Origin: Bacillota bacterium
GTDB taxonomy: Bacteria; Bacillota; Clostridia; Lachnospirales; Lachnospiraceae
Direction: 5' to 3'
Assembly: GCA_023423335.1 (NCBI GenBank)
Contig: JAFAFU010000067.1
Location: 1 to 64,000, forward strand
DNA: 64,000 nucleotides
Part shown: positions 35,604 through 44,188 of the stretch, piece by piece
Layout: every line of letters begins with the position of its first letter
Numbering within the stretch: position 1 is the stretch's first letter
Notes under the pieces: model-generated
The model's database searches: none
Seen by the model: only the letters and a program-made list of their open reading frames with translations
Told to the model about the DNA's origin: nothing
Program-made: the position numbers and the translations under genes

Positions 35604-36929
35604 ATGCAGATGTATGATTTGATCCAAAAGAAAAAGAACAAGGAAATATTGGAGAGGAAGGAAATCGAATTTATTATAAAAGGATATACAAAAGGAGATA
35701 TTCCGGATTATCAGATGTCAGCCTTTCTTATGGCGGTATGCCTAAACGGAATGAACCATGAGGAAACAGCAGCGCTGACCATTGCTATGGCCAACAGCGG
35801 TGACTGTCTGGATTTGTCGGCAATCCATGGCATTAAGGTAGATAAGCATAGCACCGGCGGAGTCGGGGATAAGACCTCCCTGGTTCTAAGCCCAATGGTA
35901 GCTGCCTTGGGGATTCCGGTTGCCAAGATGTCCGGCCGGGGTCTGGGTCATACCGGCGGGACCATAGATAAGCTGGAGAGCTTTCCGGGCTTCTCCACAA
36001 CGATTTCTTCCGAGCAGTTTATTGATAATGTAAACCGGATCAAGATGTCCATTGTGGGACAGACGGCTAACTTGGCACCGGCGGACAAGAAGCTTTATGC
36101 CCTGCGGGATGTAACAGCTACGGTCGATAATATGTCCTTAATTGCCAGCAGTATTATGAGTAAGAAGATTGCCTCCGGAGCGGATGTCATCGTACTTGAT
36201 GTAAAAACGGGCAGCGGAGCTTTTATGAAGAGCTATGAAGATTCTTTGGCCCTGGCAAAGGAAATGGTACAGATCGGAACCATTGCAGGACGAACCACCT
36301 ACGCAGTAATTACCGATATGAACCAACCCCTGGGCAATATGGTTGGCAATACTCTGGAGGTAAAGGAAGCCATCCAAACCCTAAGCGGCAACGGCCCGGT
36401 GGACCTGCTGGAGGTGAGTATTACCCTTGCTTCTTATATGCTTTTAGGAGCAGGAGTGGCGGGGTCCGTAGAAGAGGCCGGAAAGGCATTGCGGGATACC
36501 ATCGATAACCGCAGTGCTTTGAAGAAGTTTGCTGAATTTGTAGAAGCCCAGGGCGGCAGCAGCGAAGCAGTATTCCATCCGGAGCTTTTTGAAAAGGCAG
36601 CATTGGAAGAGAATATCTTAGCACCGGAGGAGGGTTATATCACCTGCATCCATACGGATGAAGTCGGGATGACCGCATTGCTTCTCGGAGGAGGCAGACT
36701 GACAAAGGAGAGCACCATTGATCTTGCTGTCGGCATCGAGCTTAAGAAGAAGCTGGGGGATAGGGTAACGAAGGGAGAGGTACTGGCAACTTTGTATGCC
36801 AATGATCCTGCGAAATTATCCGAGGCAAAGCAAAGGTTCTTTAAGTCCTATGAAATCGGCAGCAATAAACCGGCCCGGAATAAATATATATATTCCATAG
36901 TAACAAAGGATGGCGTTCTACATGTGTAG
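35604..36929 (+). CDS. Pyrimidine-nucleoside phosphorylase
   Basis: Phosphorolysis of uridine, thymidine or deoxyuridine to the base and (deoxy)ribose-1-phosphate. The 441 residues carry the thymidine-phosphorylase signature SGRGLGHTGGTIDKLES, the phosphate site KHSTGGVGDKTSL and the C-terminal barrel-sandwich domain. Length and GADVIVLDVKTGSGAFM match the Gram-positive Pdp type more than strict thymidine phosphorylase. TGGAGTGATATAACG precedes the ATG. It is a single gene with the tandem repeats upstream and a palindromic terminator on its stop codon. Confidence 0.93.
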   Translation: MQMYDLIQKKKNKEILERKEIEFIIKGYTKGDIPDYQMSAFLMAVCLNGMNHEETAALTIAMANSGDCLDLSAIHGIKVDKHSTGGVGDKTSLVLSPMVAALGIPVAKMSGRGLGHTGGTIDKLESFPGFSTTISSEQFIDNVNRIKMSIVGQTANLAPADKKLYALRDVTATVDNMSLIASSIMSKKIASGADVIVLDVKTGSGAFMKSYEDSLALAKEMVQIGTIAGRTTYAVITDMNQPLGNMVGNTLEVKEAIQTLSGNGPVDLLEVSITLASYMLLGAGVAGSVEEAGKALRDTIDNRSALKKFAEFVEAQGGSSEAVFHPELFEKAALEENILAPEEGYITCIHTDEVGMTALLLGGGRLTKESTIDLAVGIELKKKLGDRVTKGEVLATLYANDPAKLSEAKQRFFKSYEIGSNKPARNKYIYSIVTKDGVLHV

Positions 36930-36935
36930 AACGCC
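36912..36935 (+). terminator. Palindromic terminator overlapping the phosphorylase stop codon
   Basis: GGCGTTCTACA (36912-36922) and TGTAGAACGCC (36925-36935) pair perfectly around TG; the TAG stop (36927-36929) is inside the second arm. Only a short T tract (TT) follows. Confidence 0.65.
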
Positions 36936-37136
36936 TTATGATAGTGCGTCAGGCGCACATACGGTCTTTATTCATATGTTTTATTATATTGTTTGAATTG
37001 ATGCTTTCGAATAATCAAAACACATTTTTAAGAAGATAATTTATTCTCACACGACATAGAATGTATTAGAGGATCTCTCTTTTCCTGCGGATATGTTCCG
37101 GTATCGGGAAAGGAGTCGGAGTTTAGGAGCGGTAAT

Positions 37137-37718
37137 ATGTCGCATCAGCCATGTGAGAGGAACACTTTACAATATTCTATAAAAAAGTTGTATAAATTTA
37201 TTATAGTAGCAATTGCCGTTATTCTGATCGTAAGTCTGATTATCGAAAATTCTTCACCGTATTTCAGAAAGATATATTATCCCCTTTTTTCGATCCATCT
37301 GAATAAGCAGGACGTTGTACTTAAAAAGGGAGAGGAATTCAAGCTGCGTGTCATTGGGATAAATCAACGGGTCAAATATTCCTCCACAGACTTTCGTGTT
37401 GCGGGGGTGAATTTTAACGGAAGAGTCTTTGCCTACCAGACCGGGGACTGTTTTATCATTGCAAAAACCGGGAGCAAGGAATTAAAATGCAGGGTCACGG
37501 TTCTGGATATCAATAAGGAGAAACTGACCTTAAGGGTAGGAGGAAGCTACCGGCTGAGCATCAGGGGCGGAGGCGGCTTCCCCAACTATAAAAGCAGTAA
37601 TCCTACGGTCGCCGGTGTCAGCTGGCTGGGAAAGGTAAAGGCCAAGTCGAAGGGAAGTGCCGTCATTACGGTAAAAGCCAAAGGGAAAACCTTCCGGTGT
37701 ACGGTTGTTGTAAAATAG
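37137..37718 (+). CDS. Membrane-anchored protein with two bacterial Ig-like (Big_2-type) domains
   Basis: A 193-residue protein with one membrane segment (about 20-41, FIIVAIAVILIVSLII) and an outer part of two Big_2-like repeats: residues about 55-115 and 118-193. Each follows the pattern of a sandwich strand, a VKYSSTDFRVAGVNFNGRV or YKSSNPTVAGVSWLGKVKA segment, then a GxxxIxAKxGSKxxxCxVxV end, so they are internal duplicates. A function in envelope adhesion is only a guess. AGGAG at 37125-37129 supports the start. The 206 bases upstream show only a GTGCG/CGCAC hairpin (36946-36960). Confidence 0.75.
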   Translation: MSHQPCERNTLQYSIKKLYKFIIVAIAVILIVSLIIENSSPYFRKIYYPLFSIHLNKQDVVLKKGEEFKLRVIGINQRVKYSSTDFRVAGVNFNGRVFAYQTGDCFIIAKTGSKELKCRVTVLDINKEKLTLRVGGSYRLSIRGGGGFPNYKSSNPTVAGVSWLGKVKAKSKGSAVITVKAKGKTFRCTVVVK

Positions 37719-37761
37719 ATACTTATAAAACAGAAATAAAGCTTATACCGTATTGTTGTAC

Positions 37762-37783
37762 TTTGTCTTAATTTTAAGACAAA
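37762..37783 (+). promoter_or_regulatory. 22-base near-perfect palindrome ahead of dacF
   Basis: TTTGTCTTAA, TT, TTAAGACAAA: ten-base arms, perfectly paired, about 70 bases before the carboxypeptidase start and 45 after the Ig-like gene. It may be an operator or a weak terminator of the upstream gene. Confidence 0.45.
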
Positions 37784-37855
37784 TTTACGTAGGGATTGGT
37801 CTAAAAACAGACAGCCTGGATTACAATATTAATAATAGTTTTTTCGGAGCAGGCT

Positions 37856-39085
37856 ATGAAAAAAGCAGGTGTTCTTCTAATCGTATGTTCCCTTATTCTC
37901 ATGATGTTTTCCGGTGTGACGTCTGAAGCAAAGATTAAATATAATACACCGGGCACAAAGGATAATCCCATACCGGTTACCGCTATGGCAGACACACAGC
38001 TAAACCTCACATCTCCTTCGGCAGTTCTGATTGAAGGCTCCACAGGTACCATAATTTATGAAAAAAACAAGGATGAAAGATTGAAGCCGGCCAGCGTAAC
38101 CAAGGTCATGACACTTCTGTTGATTTTTGAAGCCCTTGACAGCGGACAGATCAAGCTGATGGATGAAGTCAGTGTCAGCGAGCATGCTGCCTCCATGGGA
38201 GGTTCCCAGGTATTTTTAGAGCCCTATGAGACGCAGAATGTTGACACGATGATCAAATGCATCTCCATCGCCAGTGCCAACGATGCTTCTGTTGCAATGG
38301 CTGAATTTATTGCTGGATCGGAAGAGGAATTCGTGGCAAGGATGAACGAGCGCGCCAAGGAGCTGGGCATGAATAACACCAATTTCGTGAACTGCTGTGG
38401 CCTGGATGTAGATAACCATTACACAACAGCTTACGATATTGCCCTGATGTCCAGGGAGCTGATTACAAAATTCCCGGAAATCAGTAATTATACTACGGTC
38501 TGGATGGATACCTTTGTCCATACGACGAAGAAAGGACGGACGGAATTCGGCCTGACAAACACAAACAAGCTGATTAAGTCCTATAATGGAATTACCGGCC
38601 TGAAAACCGGTTCCACCAGCCTGGCAAAATATTGTCTCTCTGCAACTGCCAGAAGAAATAATATGGACCTGATTGCTGTCATACTGGCTGCACCGGATAC
38701 GAAGACCCGGTTTATGGAAGCTTCCAAGCTATTAAATCACGGCTTTGCCAACTATAGCATCTATGTGGATAATAACCTGGAGCTTGTACTGGAGCCGGTC
38801 AGAGTTGTGAAGGGTGTGACAGAAAAGATATCCGGAAAACCGGGCGGAGAGTTTTCTTATCTGTGTGCCAAAGGAAAGAATCCGGCAGATATCAAAAAGG
38901 AAGTAATTCTGTATGAAGAGGTTACGGCACCGGTTACGCAAAATGATAAGATAGGTGAAATTGTTTATACCTACGGGGAAGAGAAAATCGGTACGGTTGA
39001 TATTCTGGCAGCGCAGGACATCAATAAGGCTGGCTATAAGGACTGCTTCATCAAGGCTCTCAGAAGATATTTCCTGGCAAAATAA
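37856..39085 (+). CDS. D-alanyl-D-alanine carboxypeptidase, DacF-like
   Basis: Penicillin-binding-type serine peptidase trimming peptidoglycan side chains outside the membrane. The 409 residues start with a signal peptide (about 1-24). Catalytic motifs: S80-V-T-K83 (SxxK), S140-A-N142 (SxN) and K250-T-G. A C-terminal β-rich domain follows from about residue 300. Size and arrangement fit the DacF/DacB group, which in Bacillus is tied to spore cortex formation, but a vegetative role is equally possible. It is the first of two such enzymes in the window. Confidence 0.9.
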   Translation: MKKAGVLLIVCSLILMMFSGVTSEAKIKYNTPGTKDNPIPVTAMADTQLNLTSPSAVLIEGSTGTIIYEKNKDERLKPASVTKVMTLLLIFEALDSGQIKLMDEVSVSEHAASMGGSQVFLEPYETQNVDTMIKCISIASANDASVAMAEFIAGSEEEFVARMNERAKELGMNNTNFVNCCGLDVDNHYTTAYDIALMSRELITKFPEISNYTTVWMDTFVHTTKKGRTEFGLTNTNKLIKSYNGITGLKTGSTSLAKYCLSATARRNNMDLIAVILAAPDTKTRFMEASKLLNHGFANYSIYVDNNLELVLEPVRVVKGVTEKISGKPGGEFSYLCAKGKNPADIKKEVILYEEVTAPVTQNDKIGEIVYTYGEEKIGTVDILAAQDINKAGYKDCFIKALRRYFLAK

Positions 39086-39132
39086 AACCGATACTCGTAG
39101 GAACAAAAGCAAATGCACATTCTATATATCAT

Positions 39133-39203
39133 CGAGGGATATGCTTCCACACGGCCGTCCTGCTAATATGCAGGCTGCTTTCCGTAAGCGTATCCCTCGT
39201 TTT
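39133..39203 (+). terminator. Long structured terminator after dacF
   Basis: Outer arms CGAGGGATATGCTT (39133-39146) and AAGCGTATCCCTCG (39186-39199), one G·T pair, followed by four T; an inner CCTGC/GCAGG hairpin sits in the loop. The hairpin is 67 bases long, the same length as the element at 16118-16184. Confidence 0.7.
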
Positions 39204-39214
39204 AAAGTCCCTTA

Positions 39215-39243
39215 TTGACACTTTCAACCTTAATTAGTATAGT
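39215..39243 (+). promoter_or_regulatory. σA promoter of the phosphoesterase-scpA-scpB unit
   Basis: TTGACA at 39215-39220, 17-base spacer, TATAGT at 39238-39243. A TATAAT at 39243 is also present but 22 bases from the -35. Confidence 0.7.
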
Positions 39244-39296
39244 ATAATAGGTATATGAAACAGGCTGAATATCTGTCCCAGACGAAAGGAGCATCT

Positions 39297-40199
39297 ATGG
39301 TTTTGACCTGGATTTTAGCAATATTGCCGGGATTGATCCTATGGTCCTTCCTGGAGAAAAAATTACTCAGGGTAACTGAGTATTCGATTCCTGCAGGTCA
39401 TCACGAAAGTGCTCCGGAGGATTTCAAACTCGTACTGTTGGCTGATCTGCATAATAACACCTTTGGCAGGAGAAATGCGGGATTGATTAAGAAGATCCGG
39501 GAGCTTAAACCGGATGCGGTGGTAGTAGCCGGGGACCTGATTACGAAGCAGCAGCTTTGTATTCCCGGAAATGCCTATGCTTTATTGGATGAATTGGCGA
39601 AGGATTATCCGGTTTATTACGGATACGGCAATCATGAACTGCACTTGTCAGAGCTGCCTGAGGAACAGGGGGAGCAGGGCAAAAGTGACCATGGGCGGAA
39701 AGCAAAATATGAATCCTGGCTGAAATTTGTACAGGTATTAAAGTCCAAAGGCGTTCATTTTCTTCCGGATCAGAGTGCTGGGCTTAAGCATGGAAAAGCC
39801 TCTATCCGTTTTGTCGGTCTCAATGTCGGCAGGGAGGCCTACAGCGGGAAAGAATTATTTCCCATGGACAATAATTATCTTAAAAAGCATATCGGACAGG
39901 GGCATCCGGAAGAATATCAGATTCTGATCGCCCATAATCCACTCTATTTTCAGAACTATATTAAATGGGGAGCCGATTTGATTTTGGCAGGGCATCTGCA
40001 CGGAGGGCTGGTACGGCTGCCGCATTTTGGCGGCATCATCTCACCCCAGTATAAATTATTCCCGAAATATGATTCGGGAGTTTTTACGGAAAATAACCGC
40101 CACATGGTAGTATCGAGGGGCCTTGGATCCCATTCTGTCATGCTTCGCCTGTTTAACCGGCCGGAGCTGGTGTTCATCCGTATCAAAGGACAAGTGTAA
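39297..40199 (+). CDS. Membrane-anchored metallophosphoesterase
   Basis: Calcineurin-like phosphoesterase of 300 residues with an N-terminal hydrophobic anchor (about 1-18). Metal motifs are in order: LLADLHNN, VVAGDLI, YGNHEL, LIAHNP and LAGHLHGG, as in YkuE/YaeI-type proteins that act on lipids or lipid-linked phosphates. The substrate is unknown. An in-frame ATG at 39255 lies almost at the transcription start; AAAGGAG at 39285-39291 supports ATG 39297. scpA begins 12 bases after it, so it heads that unit. Confidence 0.86.
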   Translation: MVLTWILAILPGLILWSFLEKKLLRVTEYSIPAGHHESAPEDFKLVLLADLHNNTFGRRNAGLIKKIRELKPDAVVVAGDLITKQQLCIPGNAYALLDELAKDYPVYYGYGNHELHLSELPEEQGEQGKSDHGRKAKYESWLKFVQVLKSKGVHFLPDQSAGLKHGKASIRFVGLNVGREAYSGKELFPMDNNYLKKHIGQGHPEEYQILIAHNPLYFQNYIKWGADLILAGHLHGGLVRLPHFGGIISPQYKLFPKYDSGVFTENNRHMVVSRGLGSHSVMLRLFNRPELVFIRIKGQV

Positions 40200-40211
40200 A
40201 GGAGAAGCGTC

Positions 40212-40988
40212 ATGAGCATTCCGGTTAAACTGGAGGTATTTGAAGGTCCCCTGGATCTTCTGCTTCATTTGATTGATAAAAGCAAAATTAATATTTACGA
40301 TATTCCCATTGTGGAAATCACCGAACAGTATCTGGAGTATATCCGGCAGATGGAGACAAAGAATCTGGAAATTATGAGTGAATTCCTGCTGATGGCGGCC
40401 ACTCTGATCAATATTAAATCCAGAATGCTGCTCCCCGCACCGGCAAGCGGTGAGGAAGAAGTAACAGATCCCAGGCAGGAGCTGGTGGACAGGCTTCTTG
40501 AATATAAAATGTATAAGTATATCTCGGAGGAGTTAAGGGATAAGGAGCTGGATGCCTCCAGAGTCATGTTCAAGCCACCTACAATTCCTCAGGAAATTGC
40601 GGATTACCGGGAAGAGATTAATGTGGAGGAACTGCTTGGTGATCTTACCCTGACAAAACTTCACGAGATATTCAAGTCCATCGTGAAGAAGCAGGCGGAC
40701 AAGATCGACCCGATCCGAAGCAAATTCGGCAAGATCGAGAGAGAAGAAATCAATCTGTCAAAAAAGCTGATTCAAATACAGGAATATGGTCTTGAACGGA
40801 AGAATTTCCTGTTTCGTAATCTTCTTGAAGCCCAGCACAGCCGGATGGAGATTATTGTTACGTTTCTTGGAATTTTAGAGCTGATAAAGCTGGGCAGAAT
40901 ACATATTGAACAGGAAAAGGTTTTTGATGATATCAGAATCACTTACCTGGCTACGGATATCATACAGATGGAGGAGGTCGGATTCTAA
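40212..40988 (+). CDS. scpA: Segregation and condensation protein A
   Basis: Kleisin subunit of the SMC-ScpA-ScpB condensin that organises and segregates the chromosome. The 258 residues begin with the family signature PVKLEVFEGPLDLLLHLIDKSKINIYDIPI, interrupted nowhere, and end with a winged-helix region (VIVTFLGILELIKLGRI-like). AAAGGAGAAG precedes the ATG. Its last base is the first of scpB's start codon, giving tight coupling. Confidence 0.95.
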   Translation: MSIPVKLEVFEGPLDLLLHLIDKSKINIYDIPIVEITEQYLEYIRQMETKNLEIMSEFLLMAATLINIKSRMLLPAPASGEEEVTDPRQELVDRLLEYKMYKYISEELRDKELDASRVMFKPPTIPQEIADYREEINVEELLGDLTLTKLHEIFKSIVKKQADKIDPIRSKFGKIEREEINLSKKLIQIQEYGLERKNFLFRNLLEAQHSRMEIIVTFLGILELIKLGRIHIEQEKVFDDIRITYLATDIIQMEEVGF

Positions 40989-41560
40989 TGGAAATCAAGT
41001 TAGTCGAGGCTCAGATTGAAGCAATTTTATTTACCATGGGAGAGGCGGTTGAATTAGAACGCCTGGCTGCTGCCCTGGATCATGATGAAGAAACAACCCG
41101 AAAGATTTTACATAGCATGATGGACCATTATGAAGGAGAAGAACGGGGAATCCACATTATTGAGCTTGACGGGGCCTACCAGCTTTGTACGAAGCCCTCC
41201 TTATATGAATCTATCATAAAAATCACACATGTGCCGAAGAAGCATATATTAACAGATGTATTACTGGAGACATTATCGATCATTGCTTACAAGCAGCCGA
41301 TTACAAAGCTGCAGATCGAAGCAATCCGGGGAGTAAAATCCGACCATGCGGTAAATAAGCTGGTGGAATATAACCTGATCTGTGAACTGGGCAGACTGGA
41401 TGCCCCGGGACGGCCGATTTTGTTCGGTACAACGGAAGAATTCCTCCGAAGCTTCGGACTGCAATCCCTGGATGCCCTTCCGGTTATGAATCCCGAAAAG
41501 ATAGAAGACTTCAAACTCGAGGCAGAGGAAGAGGCAGAGCAGTTGAAGCTGGATATCTAG
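40988..41560 (+). CDS. scpB: Segregation and condensation protein B
   Basis: Winged-helix partner of ScpA in the condensin complex. The 190 residues contain two winged-helix halves, with LVEAQIEAILFTMGEAVELERLA at the start and the strongly conserved ETLSIIAYKQPITKLQIEAIRGVKSD and LGRLDAPGRPILFGTTEEFL. Overlaps scpA by one base. An acidic tail ends the protein. Confidence 0.95.
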   Translation: MEIKLVEAQIEAILFTMGEAVELERLAAALDHDEETTRKILHSMMDHYEGEERGIHIIELDGAYQLCTKPSLYESIIKITHVPKKHILTDVLLETLSIIAYKQPITKLQIEAIRGVKSDHAVNKLVEYNLICELGRLDAPGRPILFGTTEEFLRSFGLQSLDALPVMNPEKIEDFKLEAEEEAEQLKLDI

Positions 41561-41598
41561 ATTTCAAGCACCTTTTATATATATTTAAATTACATGTT

Positions 41599-41650
41599 TT
41601 AAGCAGCTTAAGCGCCGCAATTTCCGGGCTATTATAAATTAAGCTGCTTA
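41599..41650 (+). other. Inverted repeat between scpB and speD
   Basis: TTAAGCAGCTTA at 41599-41610 and TAAGCTGCTTA at 41640-41650 pair over 11 bases with a 29-base loop; each arm is itself almost palindromic, so they are also near-direct repeats. No T run follows. It could be a terminator-like structure or two operator sites about 60 bases above the speD -35. Confidence 0.5.
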
Positions 41651-41707
41651 TTGTGCGAAAGTGACAGTAATACTAAACAAAGAGTTTAGTGATATTAAAA
41701 ATAATGC

Positions 41708-41736
41708 TTGCAAGTTTGAATACATTTTTGTATAAT
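41708..41736 (+). promoter_or_regulatory. σA promoter of the polyamine cluster
   Basis: TTGCAA at 41708-41713, 17-base spacer, TATAAT at 41731-41736. The predicted 48-base leader contains GCTGTT (41744-41749) pairing with AACAGC (41761-41766) followed by TTTT, a minimal hairpin that could attenuate. Confidence 0.8.
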
Positions 41737-41790
41737 AGTCCATGCTGTTATAAATACATGAACAGCTTTTACTATACTGGAAAGGTTGTG

Positions 41791-42603
41791 ATGTTAGGGT
41801 TGGAAAAAAAGCTCACGTTATATGGCTTTAACAACCTCACAAAGACACTTAGCTTCAACATATATGATGTGTGCTATGCGAAAAGTGAGAGGGAACAAAA
41901 GGATTATATCGCTTATATTGACGAGCAGTATAATTCAGAACGATTAACAAATATTCTTGTGAATGTTACCGAGATGATCGGCGCACATATTCTCAATATA
42001 TCAAAACAGGATTATGAACCCCAGGGAGCTTCCGTTAATATCCTTATTGCGGAAGGTTCCTTATCTTCTGAACATATTGATGAATCCTGCAATCAGGGTA
42101 AAAATCTGATGAGCCAGAGGGAAACTGTTCATGCCCATCTGGATAAGAGCCATGTTACCGTGCATACATTCCCTGAACATCACCCGGATAACTCGATTTC
42201 GACCTTCCGTGTGGATATCGATGTATCCACCTGCGGTGAGATATCACCGCTGAATGCCTTGGATTACTTAATCGGAAGCTTTGATTCCGATATTATCACC
42301 ATCGATTACCGTGTCAGAGGCTTTACAAGGGATCTCCATGGTATGAAGTATTTTATTGACCATGATATAACCTCCATTCAGGACTACATCGATGATAAGA
42401 CCCTCACAAGATACGATGCGATTGATGTTAATGTATATCAATCGAATATCTTCCATACGAAAATGCTGATCAAAGAGATTGAGCTCCAGCATTATCTTTT
42501 TAATACGGATGTATATGAGCTTCCTCCGAAGCAAAGGCTGGAAATTGCCAATAGCTTAAGAAAAGAAATGATCGAGATTTTCAGCGGAATGAATATCTAT
42601 TAA
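41791..42603 (+). CDS. speD: S-adenosylmethionine decarboxylase proenzyme (class 1A)
   Basis: Pyruvoyl enzyme producing decarboxylated AdoMet, the aminopropyl donor for spermidine synthase. The 270 residues align closely with the E. coli SpeD type: LTLYGFNNLTKTLSF, DYEPQGASVNILI, and VHAHLDKSHVTVHTF, where self-cleavage between Lys119 and Ser120 creates the pyruvoyl group; DYRVRGFTRDLHGMKYFIDH is also conserved. GGAAAGG at 41779-41785 fixes ATG 41791; the frame is open upstream, but the promoter lies within that extension. First gene of the polyamine cluster. Confidence 0.96.
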   Translation: MLGLEKKLTLYGFNNLTKTLSFNIYDVCYAKSEREQKDYIAYIDEQYNSERLTNILVNVTEMIGAHILNISKQDYEPQGASVNILIAEGSLSSEHIDESCNQGKNLMSQRETVHAHLDKSHVTVHTFPEHHPDNSISTFRVDIDVSTCGEISPLNALDYLIGSFDSDIITIDYRVRGFTRDLHGMKYFIDHDITSIQDYIDDKTLTRYDAIDVNVYQSNIFHTKMLIKEIELQHYLFNTDVYELPPKQRLEIANSLRKEMIEIFSGMNIY

Positions 42604-42617
42604 GCCGCTTTTCGCAT

Positions 42618-42652
42618 ACTGATATCAGTGCCTGCAATCAGGCACATGGAGG
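42618..42652 (+). repeat. Tandem hairpins with RBS before speA (probable repeat-family member F)
   Basis: Palindrome ACTGATATCAGT (42618-42629), then hairpin TGCCTG/CAGGCA (42629-42644) and ATGGAGG with GGAGG at 42648-42652, six bases before the speA ATG. The layout (TGCC hairpin, then nATGGAGG, then start) matches copies A to D, but the sequence outside the stem is not alignable. Confidence 0.4.
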
Positions 42653-42657
42653 CATAA

Positions 42658-44106
42658 ATGAACTATACACAGCAGAATTCGCCTTTGCATGAGGCGTTAT
42701 TAAAACACAAACAGGATCGGATCGTGCATTTTGATGTTCCCGGCCATAAGGGCGGCAGGGGTAACCCGGAGCTGACAAAGTTTCTGGGGATCGATTGTCT
42801 GAGGGTAGATGTTAATTCCATGAAGACCCTGGATAACCTGATTCATCCGACCTCCGTTATAAAAGCTGCAGAGGAACTGGCCGCCGAGGCGTTTGGGGCA
42901 GAAGCAGCTTTTTTTATGGTCAACGGTACGACTGCGGCAGTCCAGGCCATGATTATGTCCACCTGCAAAGCAGGGGAAAAGATTATTCTACCCAGAAATG
43001 TACATCGCAGCTCCATCAATGCATTAGTTGTTAACGGCGCTATTCCCGTATATATCAATCCGGGAGTAAACCACGAGCTGGGAATTCCTTTGGGAATGAG
43101 TGTCACTGATATTGAAGCGGCAATTAAGCAGAATCCGGATGCGAAGGCTATTTTAGTAAATAACCCGACCTACTACGGGATATGCTCCAATTTAACAGAA
43201 ATCGTAAAGCTTGCCCACAGCCACGGAATGCGAGTACTGGTGGATGAAGCCCACGGAGCCCATTTTTACTTCGGGGACGAGCTTCCGGTCAGCGCTATGG
43301 CGGCCGGTGCGGACCTGGCGGCGGTCAGCATGCATAAAACGGGCGGCTCCTTAACCCAGAGTTCTTTCCTGTTATGCGGCAACGAAATGGATCATGGTTA
43401 TGTCAGACAAATCATCAACCTGACCCAGACGACCAGCGGCTCCTACCTTCTGATGTCCTCCCTGGATATTGCCAGAAAGCATATGTATCTCCATGGCAGG
43501 GAAATCGTAGCTAAGACTTTAGAACTGTCGGAATATGCCAGACAAGAAGTGAATAAGATCGGCGGATATTATGCCTTTTCCAAGGAGCTGGTGAACTCGG
43601 ATACCATATATGATTTTGACCGTACCAAGCTGTCCGTAAATTCTGTAGAAATCGGATTGGCAGGAATTGAAATCTTTGATTTGCTTCAGTCAGAATATGA
43701 TATCCAGATCGAGTTCGGGGATATCGGTAATTTCCTGGCGGTAATGACAGCCGGAGACCGTGCATTCGAAATCGAGCGGCTGATTTCATCCCTTGCCGAA
43801 ATCAAAAGGATTTATGGGAAGGCTAAGGTGGGAATGCTGAACCATGAATATATTGATCCCCATGTGGTTCTGACTCCCCAGAAGGCCTTCTATAGTGATA
43901 AGAAGCCTCTGCCCCTCAGGGAAGCGATTGATCATATCTCCGGTGAATTCGTAATGTGTTATCCTCCCGGAATTCCGATTCTTGCACCGGGAGAACGTAT
44001 CTCGAAGGATATTATTGATTATATCATATATGCCAAAGAAAAGGGCAGTGTTCTGACCGGTCCGAAGGATATGAAGGTGGAGAATATCCATATCGTGGAC
44101 TTTTAA
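42658..44106 (+). CDS. speA: Arginine decarboxylase, Bacillus SpeA type
   Basis: PLP-dependent fold-type I decarboxylase of 482 residues; members of this short form (as in Bacillus) convert arginine to agmatine, though lysine and ornithine decarboxylases share the fold. Seen: FDVPGHKGGRG near the N-terminus, FFMVNGTTAAVQAMIMS, VDEAHGAHF and the PLP lysine Lys227 in SMHKTGGSLTQSS. Agmatinase downstream makes arginine the most likely substrate. GGAGG, carried by the hairpin element, precedes the ATG. Confidence 0.88.
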   Translation: MNYTQQNSPLHEALLKHKQDRIVHFDVPGHKGGRGNPELTKFLGIDCLRVDVNSMKTLDNLIHPTSVIKAAEELAAEAFGAEAAFFMVNGTTAAVQAMIMSTCKAGEKIILPRNVHRSSINALVVNGAIPVYINPGVNHELGIPLGMSVTDIEAAIKQNPDAKAILVNNPTYYGICSNLTEIVKLAHSHGMRVLVDEAHGAHFYFGDELPVSAMAAGADLAAVSMHKTGGSLTQSSFLLCGNEMDHGYVRQIINLTQTTSGSYLLMSSLDIARKHMYLHGREIVAKTLELSEYARQEVNKIGGYYAFSKELVNSDTIYDFDRTKLSVNSVEIGLAGIEIFDLLQSEYDIQIEFGDIGNFLAVMTAGDRAFEIERLISSLAEIKRIYGKAKVGMLNHEYIDPHVVLTPQKAFYSDKKPLPLREAIDHISGEFVMCYPPGIPILAPGERISKDIIDYIIYAKEKGSVLTGPKDMKVENIHIVDF

Positions 44107-44129
44107 GCCGGCCGGGACAGCAGTATAAC

Positions 44130-44159
44130 TCACAAGCCCCGCCAAGTACCGGCGGGTGA
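44130..44159 (+). other. Hairpin between speA and speE
   Basis: CCCGCC (44138-44143) with GGCGGG (44151-44156), extended by TCAC/GTGA outside. GC-rich, no T run, 30 bases before the speE start. It may protect or process the mRNA inside the operon. Confidence 0.4.
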
Positions 44160-44188
44160 CTGAGGGTAAAGAAAGGCAGGTGTACTCT

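Noticed and set aside
41689..41790. Upstream extension of the speD frame
   Set aside because: The extension contains the -35/-10 promoter at 41708-41736, and the E. coli-like N-terminus begins at 41791 behind a good ribosome binding site.
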